Of a stretch of DNA of 64,000 bases, positions 1-7,248 are shown one piece after another; the stretch's first letter is position 1; each line of letters begins with the position of its first letter. The notes under the pieces are model-generated. The model saw only the letters and a program-made list of their open reading frames with translations, was not told the DNA's origin and did no database searches. Source of the DNA: Rothia nasimurium (GTDB taxonomy: Bacteria > Actinomycetota > Actinomycetes > Actinomycetales > Micrococcaceae); NCBI RefSeq assembly GCF_004569295.1, contig NZ_SPQC01000008.1:16346-80345 (forward strand), given 5' to 3'. The translations under genes and the position numbers were made by a program.

Positions 1-1
1 A

Positions 2-136
2 GGATGGGCCTGGACGTGGTTTCTCTCTTTAGCAATCATTCCATGCGCAGCTTGGAAAAGACTGTGGGGAACCTTTACTATTGGTATCTTAATTTTCCTT
101 TTCCCTGTCGCCGCAATTCTATTCCAGGGCTTCTAA
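2..136 (+). CDS. C-terminal end of a membrane protein (cut by window edge)
   Basis: An open frame enters from the left edge and stops at TAA 134-136 after 44 residues. The visible part is Trp- and Phe-rich and strongly hydrophobic: one segment before a short basic stretch (AAWKRLW) and a second, ending just before the stop. It therefore looks like the last one or two membrane helices of a larger membrane protein. The family cannot be named from this fragment. A perfect hairpin follows at once, which supports a genuine gene end. Its function and relation to the neighbouring secreted protein are unknown. Confidence 0.5.
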   Translation, partial: GWAWTWFLSLAIIPCAAWKRLWGTFTIGILIFLFPVAAILFQGF

Positions 137-154
137 GGTAAATTTTAGAGGCAT

Positions 155-180
155 GGGGCTCTACCTAGAAGTAGAGCCCC
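155..180. terminator. bidirectional hairpin terminator
   Basis: A perfect 10-bp inverted repeat (GGGGCTCTAC / GTAGAGCCCC) encloses a 6-nt loop. It lies between two convergent genes, the partial membrane gene on + and a small hypothetical gene on -. T-tracts are weak on both sides, so termination strength is uncertain, but position and perfection of the stem fit a shared terminator. Confidence 0.6.
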
Positions 181-185
181 TGTGG

Positions 186-545
186 TTAAAAGAGTGTTAT
201 AAAGTCTTCTGCGCTCAATTCATAATACTTTCCCGGCTTTAGCCCCTGAAACAAACGGTACGCCTCAGCTTTATAACCTAGATGCTCTGAATGGTGCCGA
301 ATTTTCCCGACGACGCGTCCTAAGACCTCCACAGGATGAGGCATCCAAGGAAGGCTAGTTGCCAGTGGCGTTAATGCTCCATCGATACTCATTACCCAAA
401 CGGCTAAGCGCGGGCTAATAGTACTCTTATGAACGAGCACCTTATACGCATCTCGTGGCCAGGTCGATGCCAGCTCTTCTTCAGACGACTGAGATTCCTC
501 TCTGTAGCCCGATGAACCGATATATGTCATCCCCTCTGGAGACAT
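186..545 (-). CDS. hypothetical protein, 119 aa
   Basis: I do not recognise this protein. It is soluble, with a hydrophilic Ser/Glu-rich first third, a central hydrophobic beta-like stretch (PRLAVWVMSIDGAL) and a mixed charged C-terminus ending in DFITLF. No signal peptide or membrane helix is evident. The ATG at 545 is preceded by AAGGGA at about 8 nt, which favours it over the internal ATG five codons later. It lies divergently from the small membrane ORF and secreted DUF2599 protein and converges on the hairpin at 155-180. A role as a cytosolic partner of the secreted protein is possible but only an inference from position. Confidence 0.5.
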   Translation of the reverse strand: MSPEGMTYIGSSGYREESQSSEEELASTWPRDAYKVLVHKSTISPRLAVWVMSIDGALTPLATSLPWMPHPVEVLGRVVGKIRHHSEHLGYKAEAYRLFQGLKPGKYYELSAEDFITLF

Positions 546-622
546 TAAAGCAATCCCTTGGGGTAGAACACGCAGATCTTGAAACCACGCGGCGGGATTA
601 CCTCAGCGATTACTTAGACTCT

Positions 623-632
623 CCCCCCCCCC
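623..632. repeat. homopolymeric C10 tract
   Basis: Ten consecutive C residues lie in the divergent region between the gene at 186-545 and the small membrane ORF at 680. Tracts of this length are prone to slipped-strand length change. It lies outside the called coding regions, about 48 nt upstream of the TTG at 680, so any effect would be on a promoter or leader rather than a reading frame. Confidence 0.7.
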
Positions 633-679
633 AAACCCATGTAGTATGAACTGTGTCACAGAAAGGATGTGAGTTCAGG

Positions 680-790
680 TTGCCTCGCAAGCTTAAAATC
701 GCCGCATTCACTATAGCTGCCTTGTTTACCCTGTACTGGGTAATCATACTGACAGGTGTTTTAGGATATCTCTTCGACAAAAGTGGGTAA
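680..790 (+). CDS. small single-span membrane protein, 36 aa
   Basis: A short frame starting at TTG 680 encodes a basic N-terminus (MPRKLK), one long hydrophobic segment (about residues 7-30) and a short polar tail ending FDKSG. An in-frame GTG at 653 is an alternative start. AAAGGA lies about 12 nt before the TTG, a loose fit for a ribosome binding site. The stop at 788-790 lies directly before the secreted DUF2599 gene, so the two are probably co-transcribed. Its size and position resemble small membrane immunity or helper proteins next to secreted toxins, but there is no family match to confirm this. It could also be a chance frame. Confidence 0.4.
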   Translation: MPRKLKIAAFTIAALFTLYWVIILTGVLGYLFDKSG

Positions 791-831
791 AAATTTTAAA
801 GAAATTAAAGATTATTTCTGTTACAACTTTA

Positions 832-1815
832 GTGATACCTCTTTTATACTCTCCATCCTTTGCCATGGATTCCCAACTAGATGGATCACTAGAAGCGATT
901 TCCAATGTTTCACTAGATGCCACATACCACCCCTTGGAAGGAAACTTACCTAGTGAAACCACAGAGGGGAATTCAGAGAATATTTTTCTTCTCGACTCAG
1001 GGGAATTAAAAATTGAAGTCCCTAAGGACTCAGATTCACCAGTATCGATTGAAGACTCCAATTCAAAAACATTGATTACGATGCCGACGGAAGAAGGTGC
1101 ATCAGACGCCCAGGTTGTCGCTGATTCTGTAGCAGGATTTGAAGGAATAAACTATGACTCCTACGCTTCCTTAAAAGAAACTGGGGATATTCAGTTTTCC
1201 ACAGCAATAAAAAATATAAATGCCCCGTCTGAATATGAATATAATTTTGTTCTGTCTGAAGGCGAGAAATTTTCAAAAGTAGATAAGTATATCGTTGTCT
1301 TGGATTCCAAAGGGGAAATCTCTGCGGTGATTGACGAGCCTTGGGCTAAAGACGCAGCGGGTAAAACTGTTCCTACTTTCTTTGACATAAGGGATAACAA
1401 GTTAGTGCAACATGTCGATCACAAATCAGGAGAGTACGCCTACCCAATTATTGCAGATCCGGTTTATTCTCGTGGAATAATTAGTCAGGTTGTAACTGAG
1501 CAATGGACAGCTGAGACTCATTGGCATGTTGCCATTAAAGTTACTCTTAAGGCGCGAGCCTTATGGGGTGTTGGACAGATGGACAAAGTGTACCGTGATG
1601 GCCTTGCTGATTTGCGGGAACACCATCCGCGTTCTATGAGTAGCGAAAGCATGGCTCAGCAATGGGAGTGCCATGTTGTCGGGCTTCCTGCTACAAGAAC
1701 CATTGATTTAGAAAGTATCCGCCCGAGTAACCCGCAGTGGCGTGACCGTATCCCGACAATCCAGCAGATTGTTAGAGAGGGTAAGCAGCCTATTTACGAT
1801 ACTTGTAATTGGTGA
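832..1815 (+). CDS. secreted DUF2599-type exoprotein with shared N-terminal module
   Basis: A probable exported protein of about 330 aa. Residues about 125-220 form a beta-rich module with the motif PWAKDAAGKTVPTFF, then QHVDH and YPIIADP. The C-terminal about 115 residues carry the pattern I associate with DUF2599 (SMAQQWECH, DLESIRP, CNW at the very end). The same central module occurs in the protein at 60252-61346 with an unrelated C-terminus, which suggests an interchangeable effector. The GTG at 832 lies inside what looks like a complete signal peptide: the same frame upstream reads KILKKLKIIS and continues into LVIPLLYSPSFA. No ATG, GTG or TTG exists upstream in frame before the stop at 694, so the true start is unresolved: an AUU near 793, a CTG at 736, or an indel. 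GC is lower than in the core. Function is unknown; an antibacterial toxin is an inference. Confidence 0.7.
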   Translation: MIPLLYSPSFAMDSQLDGSLEAISNVSLDATYHPLEGNLPSETTEGNSENIFLLDSGELKIEVPKDSDSPVSIEDSNSKTLITMPTEEGASDAQVVADSVAGFEGINYDSYASLKETGDIQFSTAIKNINAPSEYEYNFVLSEGEKFSKVDKYIVVLDSKGEISAVIDEPWAKDAAGKTVPTFFDIRDNKLVQHVDHKSGEYAYPIIADPVYSRGIISQVVTEQWTAETHWHVAIKVTLKARALWGVGQMDKVYRDGLADLREHHPRSMSSESMAQQWECHVVGLPATRTIDLESIRPSNPQWRDRIPTIQQIVREGKQPIYDTCNW

Positions 1816-1824
1816 TTGCACGCA

Positions 1825-1854
1825 TAGGGGGGACTGGCTTGCTCCCACCCCCTA
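1825..1854 (+). terminator. hairpin downstream of the DUF2599 gene
   Basis: TAGGGGG at 1825-1831 can pair with CCCCCTA at 1848-1854, 10 nt after the stop of the secreted protein gene. No T-tract follows, so this is a weak terminator candidate. Apart from this and the hairpin at 1929-1966, I see nothing coding in the 328-nt gap 1816-2143. Confidence 0.4.
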
Positions 1855-1928
1855 CTAGCACAAACGAGATTAAAGCATACATTTACTCAGAAGCACTCTC
1901 ACCACGCTGAGTGACTATGCCGATAAGA

Positions 1929-1966
1929 AGAACGCCGCTCTACCCCAAAAGATAAAGCGGCGTTCT
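1929..1966. terminator. hairpin between convergent genes
   Basis: AGAACGCCGCT and AGCGGCGTTCT form a perfect 11-bp stem around a 16-nt loop. It lies between the + strand secreted-protein gene and the - strand operon that ends at 2144, so it could terminate either. Confidence 0.55.
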
Positions 1967-2143
1967 CTCTAACCTTCTTCTCACCATAAGAGAAGACCAA
2001 ACCAACGCTCCCCCTCTGCCCTAGCCAGAAAAGAGCTTCCATGCACAGAAGCAAAATACCAGGGTCAAAAAGTTAGCGTCACATGATTTTACTAGCACCC
2101 ACTAGGGCACCACTAACCATTCTATGCGATAACCCAAGATGAT

Positions 2144-2419
2144 TTACCAAGGAGGCATTCCCCTCGCTAGCAGGTCATTGACAAGATAGATAACAAAACT
2201 GATAGCCAGTGCCCAGATAGCGCAGTATCCCAAGAAGGCACGCACCTGAGGAAACCAGCCCAACACAGGAATCATCACGAAAGGAATCCCGACGAACATG
2301 CCCATCACCCACACCATCTGATGTACCGTTTTCACAAATTCCCACAGGCTGTGCCGAAACGGTCTTTTATAAGGTGGTGTCGCAAAGGGTTGTTGTGGTT
2401 GCACCGGGGGTAGGCTCAC
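2144..2419 (-). CDS. small two-span membrane protein, 91 aa
   Basis: The N-terminus is Pro- and Gln-rich and cytosolic in character (about 25 residues). Two hydrophobic helices follow at about residues 33-55 and 60-82, then a short tail (LLARGMPPW). No family is recognised. It is the last gene of the - strand run ParA, ParB-like, SSB, and starts 13 nt after the SSB stop, so it is likely translated from the same message. Small membrane proteins in this position are common on conjugative and integrative elements, but no specific role can be assigned. Confidence 0.6.
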   Translation of the reverse strand: MSLPPVQPQQPFATPPYKRPFRHSLWEFVKTVHQMVWVMGMFVGIPFVMIPVLGWFPQVRAFLGYCAIWALAISFVIYLVNDLLARGMPPW

Positions 2420-2432
2420 AGGGATCCCTTTT

Positions 2433-2942
2433 CTATTGGTAGCGTTCCTGATTCAAGCCGGCTAAAGGTGGCTCAGCGCGGTAGGGCTGATGCAGGTGGG
2501 AAAACGGCTGGTGAGTAAAATCGGTCTGCTCTACAGGGCGATGCTCGATAGGCTCTGATCTCGGCCTCTTACGGTGCGGAGTGACTTTTGTATACCTGGT
2601 GCTAAAGCCGATTTCCTCAGCCATCAGCACATTCCAGCGGTGTGTTTCATTTCCGTCTTGTTTAGAGCGTGTGACCAGGTTGCCGGTGACGATGACGCGG
2701 TCTCCGCTTTGGAACTGTTCGGTGAGCTCCTCTACGTAGTAGTTGTGTTTTTCAGATCCGCTAGAGCGCACCTCAATCGGCATGAAGGTGGTCTCTCCCT
2801 CAACGTAGCCTTGCTCTGCCTTGGAGTAATAGCGTGGGGTTGAGGCAACAGTCATGCGTAGAATCGCTTTGTTTCCCCGAAGGTACTGTACTACCGGGGT
2901 TTTGGTGATGTTACCTGTAATGGTCAGTGGAATATCAGTCAT
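2433..2942 (-). CDS. ssb: single-stranded DNA-binding protein (element-encoded)
   Basis: OB-fold SSB of 169 aa. The N-terminal 105 residues show the family pattern: opening strand with TITGNITKTP, LRMTVASTPRYY, the FMPIEVRSSG strand and GDRVIVTGNL. The C-terminal third is His/Pro/Arg-rich and lacks the acidic DDDIPF tail of chromosomal SSBs. It lies 19 nt after the ParB-like gene in the partition operon. Plasmid-borne SSBs usually protect single strands during replication or transfer. The missing acidic tail suggests it does not recruit the host SSB partners in the usual way. ATG start at 2942. Confidence 0.8.
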   Translation of the reverse strand: MTDIPLTITGNITKTPVVQYLRGNKAILRMTVASTPRYYSKAEQGYVEGETTFMPIEVRSSGSEKHNYYVEELTEQFQSGDRVIVTGNLVTRSKQDGNETHRWNVLMAEEIGFSTRYTKVTPHRKRPRSEPIEHRPVEQTDFTHQPFSHLHQPYRAEPPLAGLNQERYQ

Positions 2943-2961
2943 AGCTCTATCCTGCAGCTAG

Positions 2962-3300
2962 CTATTCTTTGATGATGGGGACGTCCGCGCCAAACTCTTC
3001 TTCTAGAGAGGCAAAGAAGTAACGCTCTATCAGCTTGGCCTTGCTGATATCCAGCTTTTCTGCTGCGTAGTCCATAAGCGCTTTTTGGCTGGTTGTGGCC
3101 TGCATGGTGTAGATACCGCGCTTGAGGCTGGCTTTTGCACGAGCTTTGACACGTCCAGGTGTATCAGTGGGCATACCCAGCTGCCATGAATCTACTGTTT
3201 CCTTGGAGGAAACAGTTTCTTCTTGCTTCCAGGAGGCATCTTTTTCTGCTGCTTCGATGAAGTCATCGGCGGTTTTTTCGCTGCTGCGTTTGCGTACCAT
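2962..3300 (-). CDS. ParB-like partition partner, 112 aa
   Basis: A short, highly charged protein directly after ParA with a 1-nt overlap (stop and start share one base, TAATG), so translation is coupled. The first 50 residues are polar and probably flexible. The C-terminal half contains LKRGIYTMQATTSQKALMDYAAEKL, which resembles a ribbon-helix-helix or short helical DNA-binding segment. It is far smaller than classical ParB (about 300 aa) and has no ParB nuclease-like motif, so the call rests mostly on operon position. The likely DNA target is the inverted repeat at 3980-4041. A CopG-like repressor of the operon is an equivalent reading. Confidence 0.6.
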   Translation of the reverse strand: MVRKRSSEKTADDFIEAAEKDASWKQEETVSSKETVDSWQLGMPTDTPGRVKARAKASLKRGIYTMQATTSQKALMDYAAEKLDISKAKLIERYFFASLEEEFGADVPIIKE

Positions 3301-3956
3301 TAGCGGGTCTCTTTCAGAGTTAGGATTTCTTGAGTTAGTAACTGGATTTCTGCTTTAGCTTTAGTGTCCCTAGATTCTAGGACGGAGATTCCTTCGCTTA
3401 GAGTGCTTTGGTAGGCCTTACGATGATAAACGACCGCTTCGGCCACCTCAGCATCAACGCCCTGGGGGAAGTCCTCTAGGTATTCTTTAGCCTCTTGAAC
3501 CTCATCGCTCAGAGCATGGGTAGAAGCCTTAGAAATAACAATCAGAGTTTTGAGCTCCTCGTTGTAGTCACGGGCAGTTTCGATAGTATCAGCCAAATCA
3601 AGAGTGGAATCCAAATCAGCCTGTGAAGTTCCGGTGGGCACCAACAAAATATCGGCTGCAATCATAGCTGAGCGGGTCTCCTTGGAGTCCTTCCCGGCGG
3701 TGTCGACGATGACGACGTCATTCTGATCGTTCATCTCTTTGAGAGTGGCCGAAAGCTTACCTTCTTTGCGAGTGGTGATTACCGGCGCGTACCCTAGCTC
3801 TTCCCTATCGTCTGCCCAGCGGGAGGCTGTACGCACAGAGGGGTCTGTTTCTAGGACGTGGACTTTTTTACCCAGCTGCTGGAAGGCTACAGCCAGGTTG
3901 ATAGCGAGGGTGGATTTGCCAACCCCGCCTTTGTGGTGGGCGATGAGTAAAATCAT
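3300..3956 (-). CDS. parA: ParA-family partition ATPase
   Basis: A 218-aa member of the small ParA/MinD ATPases. The deviant Walker A KGGVGKST lies at residues 9-16 with the signature lysine, followed by the Walker B strand [10 protein letters not shown]. It lacks the N-terminal DNA-binding extension of type Ia ParAs, which fits the short type Ib systems that use a small partner such as the gene behind it. ATP-dependent, non-specific DNA binding would move the replicon before division. The upstream region 3957-4082 is AT-rich and carries a 14-bp inverted repeat, a likely autoregulatory or centromere site. The ATG at 3956 opens the open frame. Confidence 0.88.
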   Translation of the reverse strand: MILLIAHHKGGVGKSTLAINLAVAFQQLGKKVHVLETDPSVRTASRWADDREELGYAPVITTRKEGKLSATLKEMNDQNDVVIVDTAGKDSKETRSAMIAADILLVPTGTSQADLDSTLDLADTIETARDYNEELKTLIVISKASTHALSDEVQEAKEYLEDFPQGVDAEVAEAVVYHRKAYQSTLSEGISVLESRDTKAKAEIQLLTQEILTLKETR

Positions 3957-3979
3957 GGTTTTATCCTAACATTTAACAA

Positions 3980-4041
3980 AACAGAACACAATAGAACTAA
4001 ACAATTTCGTTATGTTGTATTTTATTATATTGTGTTCTGTT
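3980..4041. promoter_or_regulatory. 14-bp inverted repeat upstream of parA (operator or parS candidate)
   Basis: AACAGAACACAATA at 3980-3993 and its exact reverse complement at 4028-4041 flank a 34-nt AT-rich spacer. A partial third copy (GAACAGAATAG) follows at about 4048. The core TGTTCTGT recurs upstream of the surface-protein gene at 6013-6020. The region lies directly in front of parA, where type Ib systems place both the operon promoter and the centromere. Confidence 0.65.
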
Positions 4042-4082
4042 TACTGGTGAACAGAATAGTTGTGTAGTGTTTATGGGTACTT

Positions 4083-4877
4083 TTAGAGGTTGATAGGCTT
4101 GGTCTCGATAATCAGGTTATCGGCGTATCGGAATTGAAATTCCCCTCCGACATCCGCGACGGAAGGCCCTGAGCAGGTCAGCAGTACAATGCTCTTATCC
4201 CCTACTGAGCGAAAGATACGCGCCTGAACTTCTCGCTGTTTCCGTAGCTGTTCAACTAGGGCTACGTCGCTCGGATTTTCCGCTACTTTAGCTTCGAGCC
4301 CCGGGTCAAATTGATCAGCAACGAGGATGCCGGTGACCTGGGAGATCACTAGGGTTCCATCAACCGCTCTGGTGTAGATCAGATCGCATGCTTTGAACTG
4401 ATGCAGCTTACCCCAGGGGGTCAGTTCCCCACCTTTTTGGCTTTTTACTCCAGGCTGTAAATCAACATGCCCTACCAGTAAGGAAGCGCCCTCGGGAGAT
4501 TCGATAGCTTCAGAGGGGGCGTAGATAATACCGTCGTCGCTGATGGATTCAGCCGGTAGGTAGTCGCTAGGGCTAAAGCTAGCACCTACCCCTAGTGCTG
4601 GTGCGTACCAGCTACCGGCAGGAACCTCTAGATCCTGGGGTAGTTGCTCTGGTGGTGTGCAGGGGTAGTCTATGAACTCGGTGGCCGGTGCTGGGGCCTG
4701 GGCAACCTCTACCACGGGTTCTGCTACAGGTTCTTCGTGACTGGTTTGGGTCGCAAGAAGGCCGCCGCTAGCTCCTAGTGTGAGAAGGCTGCCGGTCAGT
4801 AGAAGTAGCTGGTGTTTTTTCATGGGGTCGAGAGAGCGGTCTTTCTTTTTCGTCAGTGTAGGTGCAGATAAGTTCAA
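4083..4877 (-). CDS. sortase (class E/F-like)
   Basis: Predicted membrane-anchored cysteine transpeptidase, 264 aa. A hydrophobic segment (KHQLLLLTGSLLTLGASGG, about residues 21-39) is followed by a Pro/Glu-rich linker and a sortase domain from about residue 85. Catalytic residues are visible: His137 in LLVGHVD, Cys235 in LLTCSG and Arg250 in FQFRYADN. The TTG at 4877 is the longest start. The ATG at 4823 (residue 19) would give a more typical N-terminus, and neither has a clear ribosome binding site. It follows the surface-protein gene, with a hairpin between them, so that protein is the obvious candidate substrate. A plasmid-borne sortase with its own substrate is unusual. Confidence 0.8.
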   Translation of the reverse strand: MNLSAPTLTKKKDRSLDPMKKHQLLLLTGSLLTLGASGGLLATQTSHEEPVAEPVVEVAQAPAPATEFIDYPCTPPEQLPQDLEVPAGSWYAPALGVGASFSPSDYLPAESISDDGIIYAPSEAIESPEGASLLVGHVDLQPGVKSQKGGELTPWGKLHQFKACDLIYTRAVDGTLVISQVTGILVADQFDPGLEAKVAENPSDVALVEQLRKQREVQARIFRSVGDKSIVLLTCSGPSVADVGGEFQFRYADNLIIETKPINL

Positions 4878-4892
4878 GGAGAATGAATGGGG

Positions 4893-4922
4893 CGGGGTGC
4901 CACCGGAGCCTGTGGCACCCCG
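4893..4922 (-). terminator. hairpin between surface-protein and sortase genes
   Basis: CGGGGTGCCAC and GTGGCACCCCG make a perfect 11-bp stem with an 8-nt loop, 37 nt after the surface-protein stop. No T-run follows, so partial read-through into the sortase gene is plausible and would set a high substrate-to-sortase ratio. Confidence 0.55.
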
Positions 4923-4959
4923 CTCACCGGTAAGGTTCCTCAGGTAGGGGAAGAGGGAT

Positions 4960-5916
4960 TTATTTTTGGCGGCGATAAAGAACAGCCCCAGCGGTAGCTA
5001 GGGTGAGCCCAGCAGCCGCGGTGATTCCTAGAAGAACCGGCAGAGTATTACTGCCAGGTTCTGCCACCTTAGCTGCGGTGATAGATGCCGCCCCGCCTGC
5101 CTTGAAGGTGGTTGCGGGGACAGTGCGCTCGGTGGTTTTCTGCTCGCCGGTGACAGGGTTGGTGACGGTCTGGGTGACAGTGGTCTGCCCTGAGGCCGGG
5201 TTTGCAACATAGCGGGTGGTCACCTGTTCGCCTGCTGCGGTGACTTCTTGGGTCACAAGAACATTTTCGCCTGTCGCGTTTGTACTTTCCTCGATGACAG
5301 CCCCGGTGAGCACAATGTTTTGCTGCTCATCGACTGTTACCGTGCCCACCTCTTCGCTTGGTGCTTCGGCTAGGGAGGGGGCTTGGCTGGTGGCAGTGGG
5401 GCTGGGAGTTAGGCTGGTGACCGGCATAGGGGTATTCTCAGCTTCACTTGGCTCTGGTGAGGGTTCTTCCGGGGCACTGGGAGCCGGGGTTGGTGCCGCA
5501 TCATCAGAAGGACTGGGGGCCGGTTCGCTAGGGGTTGGCACCGGAACGACCTCGATAGGCTCGGGGGTCTCCGGTAGGTCTGTGGGCTCTGGTGAGGGTT
5601 CTTCCGGGGCACTGGGAGCCGGGGTAGGCTCCGCATCGTCAGAAGGGCTAGGGGTTGGCACCGGAACAACCTCGATAGGCTCAGGGGTTTCGTCGCTATC
5701 TGATGGCTGGGTAGCCTCATGGGTGTCTTCGGTGGGTTCTTCCCCGGCCATCGGGGTGCTGGTGGTCTCTGAGGCCTGGGCTAGGGTAGCTAGCTGACTG
5801 ACACCAGCTGAAGAGGGAAGCTGAGCTTCATCGGCAAAAGCTACAGGGCTCAGGACGAGCAGGCCGGTTGCAGCCAGGGCAGTGGCGGTGCTGGTGGTAT
5901 GAGGGATGTTTTTCAT
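4960..5916 (-). CDS. Pro/Ser/Glu-rich surface protein with degenerate sorting signal
   Basis: A 318-aa exported protein. The signal peptide is about residues 1-28 (ends PVAFA-DE). A Pro/Ser/Thr/Glu-rich stalk contains two near-identical units beginning TPEPIEVVPVPTPS at residues 77 and 117. Residues about 190-275 are a Thr/Val-rich beta-like region (GEQVTTRYV, TVTQTVTNPVTG). The C-terminus has a hydrophobic helix and RRQK tail as in cell-wall anchored proteins, but the pentapeptide reads LPVLLG where LPXTG or LAXTG is expected. It may be processed by the downstream sortase with altered specificity, or stay membrane-bound. The long stalk suggests an adhesin or surface-exclusion role; that is inference. 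Confidence 0.75.
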   Translation of the reverse strand: MKNIPHTTSTATALAATGLLVLSPVAFADEAQLPSSAGVSQLATLAQASETTSTPMAGEEPTEDTHEATQPSDSDETPEPIEVVPVPTPSPSDDAEPTPAPSAPEEPSPEPTDLPETPEPIEVVPVPTPSEPAPSPSDDAAPTPAPSAPEEPSPEPSEAENTPMPVTSLTPSPTATSQAPSLAEAPSEEVGTVTVDEQQNIVLTGAVIEESTNATGENVLVTQEVTAAGEQVTTRYVANPASGQTTVTQTVTNPVTGEQKTTERTVPATTFKAGGAASITAAKVAEPGSNTLPVLLGITAAAGLTLATAGAVLYRRQK

Positions 5917-6012
5917 GAATTTCTTTTGATTTCTTTCTGGGATTGCGCTCAGTTACCGGTCTATAGCAGAACTGAACACTTGTGTTTCATATGGTTCTAT
6001 TGCGTTGCGTTT

Positions 6013-6020
6013 TGTTCTGT
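6013..6020. promoter_or_regulatory. TGTTCTGT half-site upstream of surface-protein gene
   Basis: The 120-nt gap 5917-6036 between the sigma-like gene and the surface-protein gene contains TGTTCTGT, identical to the core of the inverted repeat in front of parA, plus GAACAC and GTGTTT arms at about 5973-5987. One element-encoded regulator may control both promoters. Confidence 0.35.
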
Positions 6021-6036
6021 GGTGTGTTGTTTTGGT

Positions 6037-6885
6037 TTAGATGTCTCCTTGCTGTATGACGGCTAGGGCAAGATTGAAAAGCTTCGATGTTGTGCAGATA
6101 CACCGCCGGGCGTAGGACTCAGACCAGCCAGTGCTCTCTTGCAGGGCTTCAAGGTCGATGTTCTCTACATGCCCGGCCTCTAGGGTGGCTTGGACGATGC
6201 GGTGGGTGAAGTGCGGCGCGGTGGTCAGGCTACTCCGCGGTAGGCAGGAGATGACTTCACGCATGAGTACCGGGGCTTCTTCTAGCCCGGCGTCTTGCCG
6301 GTATCGGTGAATCAGCAGGGCCCGGTAAATGACCTCGGTGTACATGAGCACTTTGGCGCTGGACTTGTAGAGGGTTTTCTCAGCGATACCGAGCACCTCA
6401 GCTGTGGATCGGTAGCTCAATGGCTCCTCAGCCAGAATCAGGTTCAGCACTCGAGTGATGGGTTCGATGTCCCCTAGTGCTTTGATTGCAATACCTAGCA
6501 CCGCTGCTAGGTCCTGAAGTTTCTCTTCCATGTGGGTTAGAGCCAGAAGGGTTTCTAGGGCTGAGTCTGAGGTCAAGCCTGTGAGGGCTGCGTCGACGGT
6601 GGCTTCTGCCTGGGTGCGGTCATCGCTTTTGAGGTTTCGCAGGTGGGCATAGGCGCACCTGACGGCGATGCTTCGGATCCATGCCCCAAAATCGCCTTGA
6701 GCCTCATCGAAAGTATGCAGGCCTTGGTGGGCAACTAGGAAGGCGTCTTGGTGGGTGTCTTCAATGGCTCCGGGGAGGTCGTGGATGTGGGGGAATTTGG
6801 ATAGCACTTTGTAGATGACGGTGCTTGTGCTTTCCCAGGTTTCTAGGCGTTCTGGTGTCCAGAAGGTGCTGGTGGTTGTCTGCAT
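6037..6885 (-). CDS. ECF-like RNA polymerase sigma factor
   Basis: A 282-aa protein. Residues about 45-90 resemble sigma region 2: DTHQDAFLVAHQGLHTFD, then GDFGAWIRSIAVRCAYAHLR, matching the pattern of a sigma-70 family helix bundle ending in a W-x-x-x-I-A motif. A second helical part around residues 130-185 (LNLILAEEPLSYRSTAEVLG) resembles region 4 helix-turn-helix, and a C-terminal segment (STGWSESYARRCI) is a further candidate DNA-binding helix. It is longer than most ECF factors. It lies directly upstream of the surface-protein and sortase genes on the same strand and could drive them. Identification is by motif only. Confidence 0.6.
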   Translation of the reverse strand: MQTTTSTFWTPERLETWESTSTVIYKVLSKFPHIHDLPGAIEDTHQDAFLVAHQGLHTFDEAQGDFGAWIRSIAVRCAYAHLRNLKSDDRTQAEATVDAALTGLTSDSALETLLALTHMEEKLQDLAAVLGIAIKALGDIEPITRVLNLILAEEPLSYRSTAEVLGIAEKTLYKSSAKVLMYTEVIYRALLIHRYRQDAGLEEAPVLMREVISCLPRSSLTTAPHFTHRIVQATLEAGHVENIDLEALQESTGWSESYARRCICTTSKLFNLALAVIQQGDI

Positions 6886-6919
6886 AGTGGTTGTCTCTTC
6901 TGCTGTTTTCGCCTGCCGG

Positions 6920-7216
6920 CTAGGCAGCGTTAGCTGTTGCTAGTTCAGCGCGGATGATTTCAGGTTCCAAGGTGGTAATCCGGCTAATGGCCTCTACGCT
7001 CATGCCATAAGAAGCCCAGAAAGCTAGGTCGGGGTTTTGGAACCTGCCGGGTTTGTAGTTCAACTCCCAGTGTTCGCAGGCTAGGTACTCTTCCCAGGTC
7101 TCGTAGTCCAGTGGCTCCCAGATGCGCAGTTTGTAGCCTAGGGCTATGGCTATCCAGTCGCAGCGCATGAAGGTTCCTAGGCGGAAGGCTTCTTCGGGGC
7201 TGAGGGTGATGGTCAT
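6920..7216 (-). CDS. hypothetical protein, 98 aa
   Basis: Not recognised. It is soluble and Trp/Tyr-rich in the middle (LRIWEPLDYETWEEYLACEHWELNY split by aromatic residues). The C-terminus, YGMSVEAISRITTLEPEII, could be a short helix-turn-helix. It sits between the replication initiator and the sigma-like gene in one strand run, 34 nt after the sigma start region and 32 nt after rep. It is probably part of the element's replication or regulation block. Confidence 0.5.
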   Translation of the reverse strand: MTITLSPEEAFRLGTFMRCDWIAIALGYKLRIWEPLDYETWEEYLACEHWELNYKPGRFQNPDLAFWASYGMSVEAISRITTLEPEIIRAELATANAA

Positions 7217-7248
7217 GATTTTTTCTCCAGTGGGTCTGGGGCGATGCT

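Noticed and set aside
5003..5797. Val/Gly/Ser-rich frames on + opposite the surface protein
   Set aside because: Antisense shadow of the Pro/Ser/Glu repeats.
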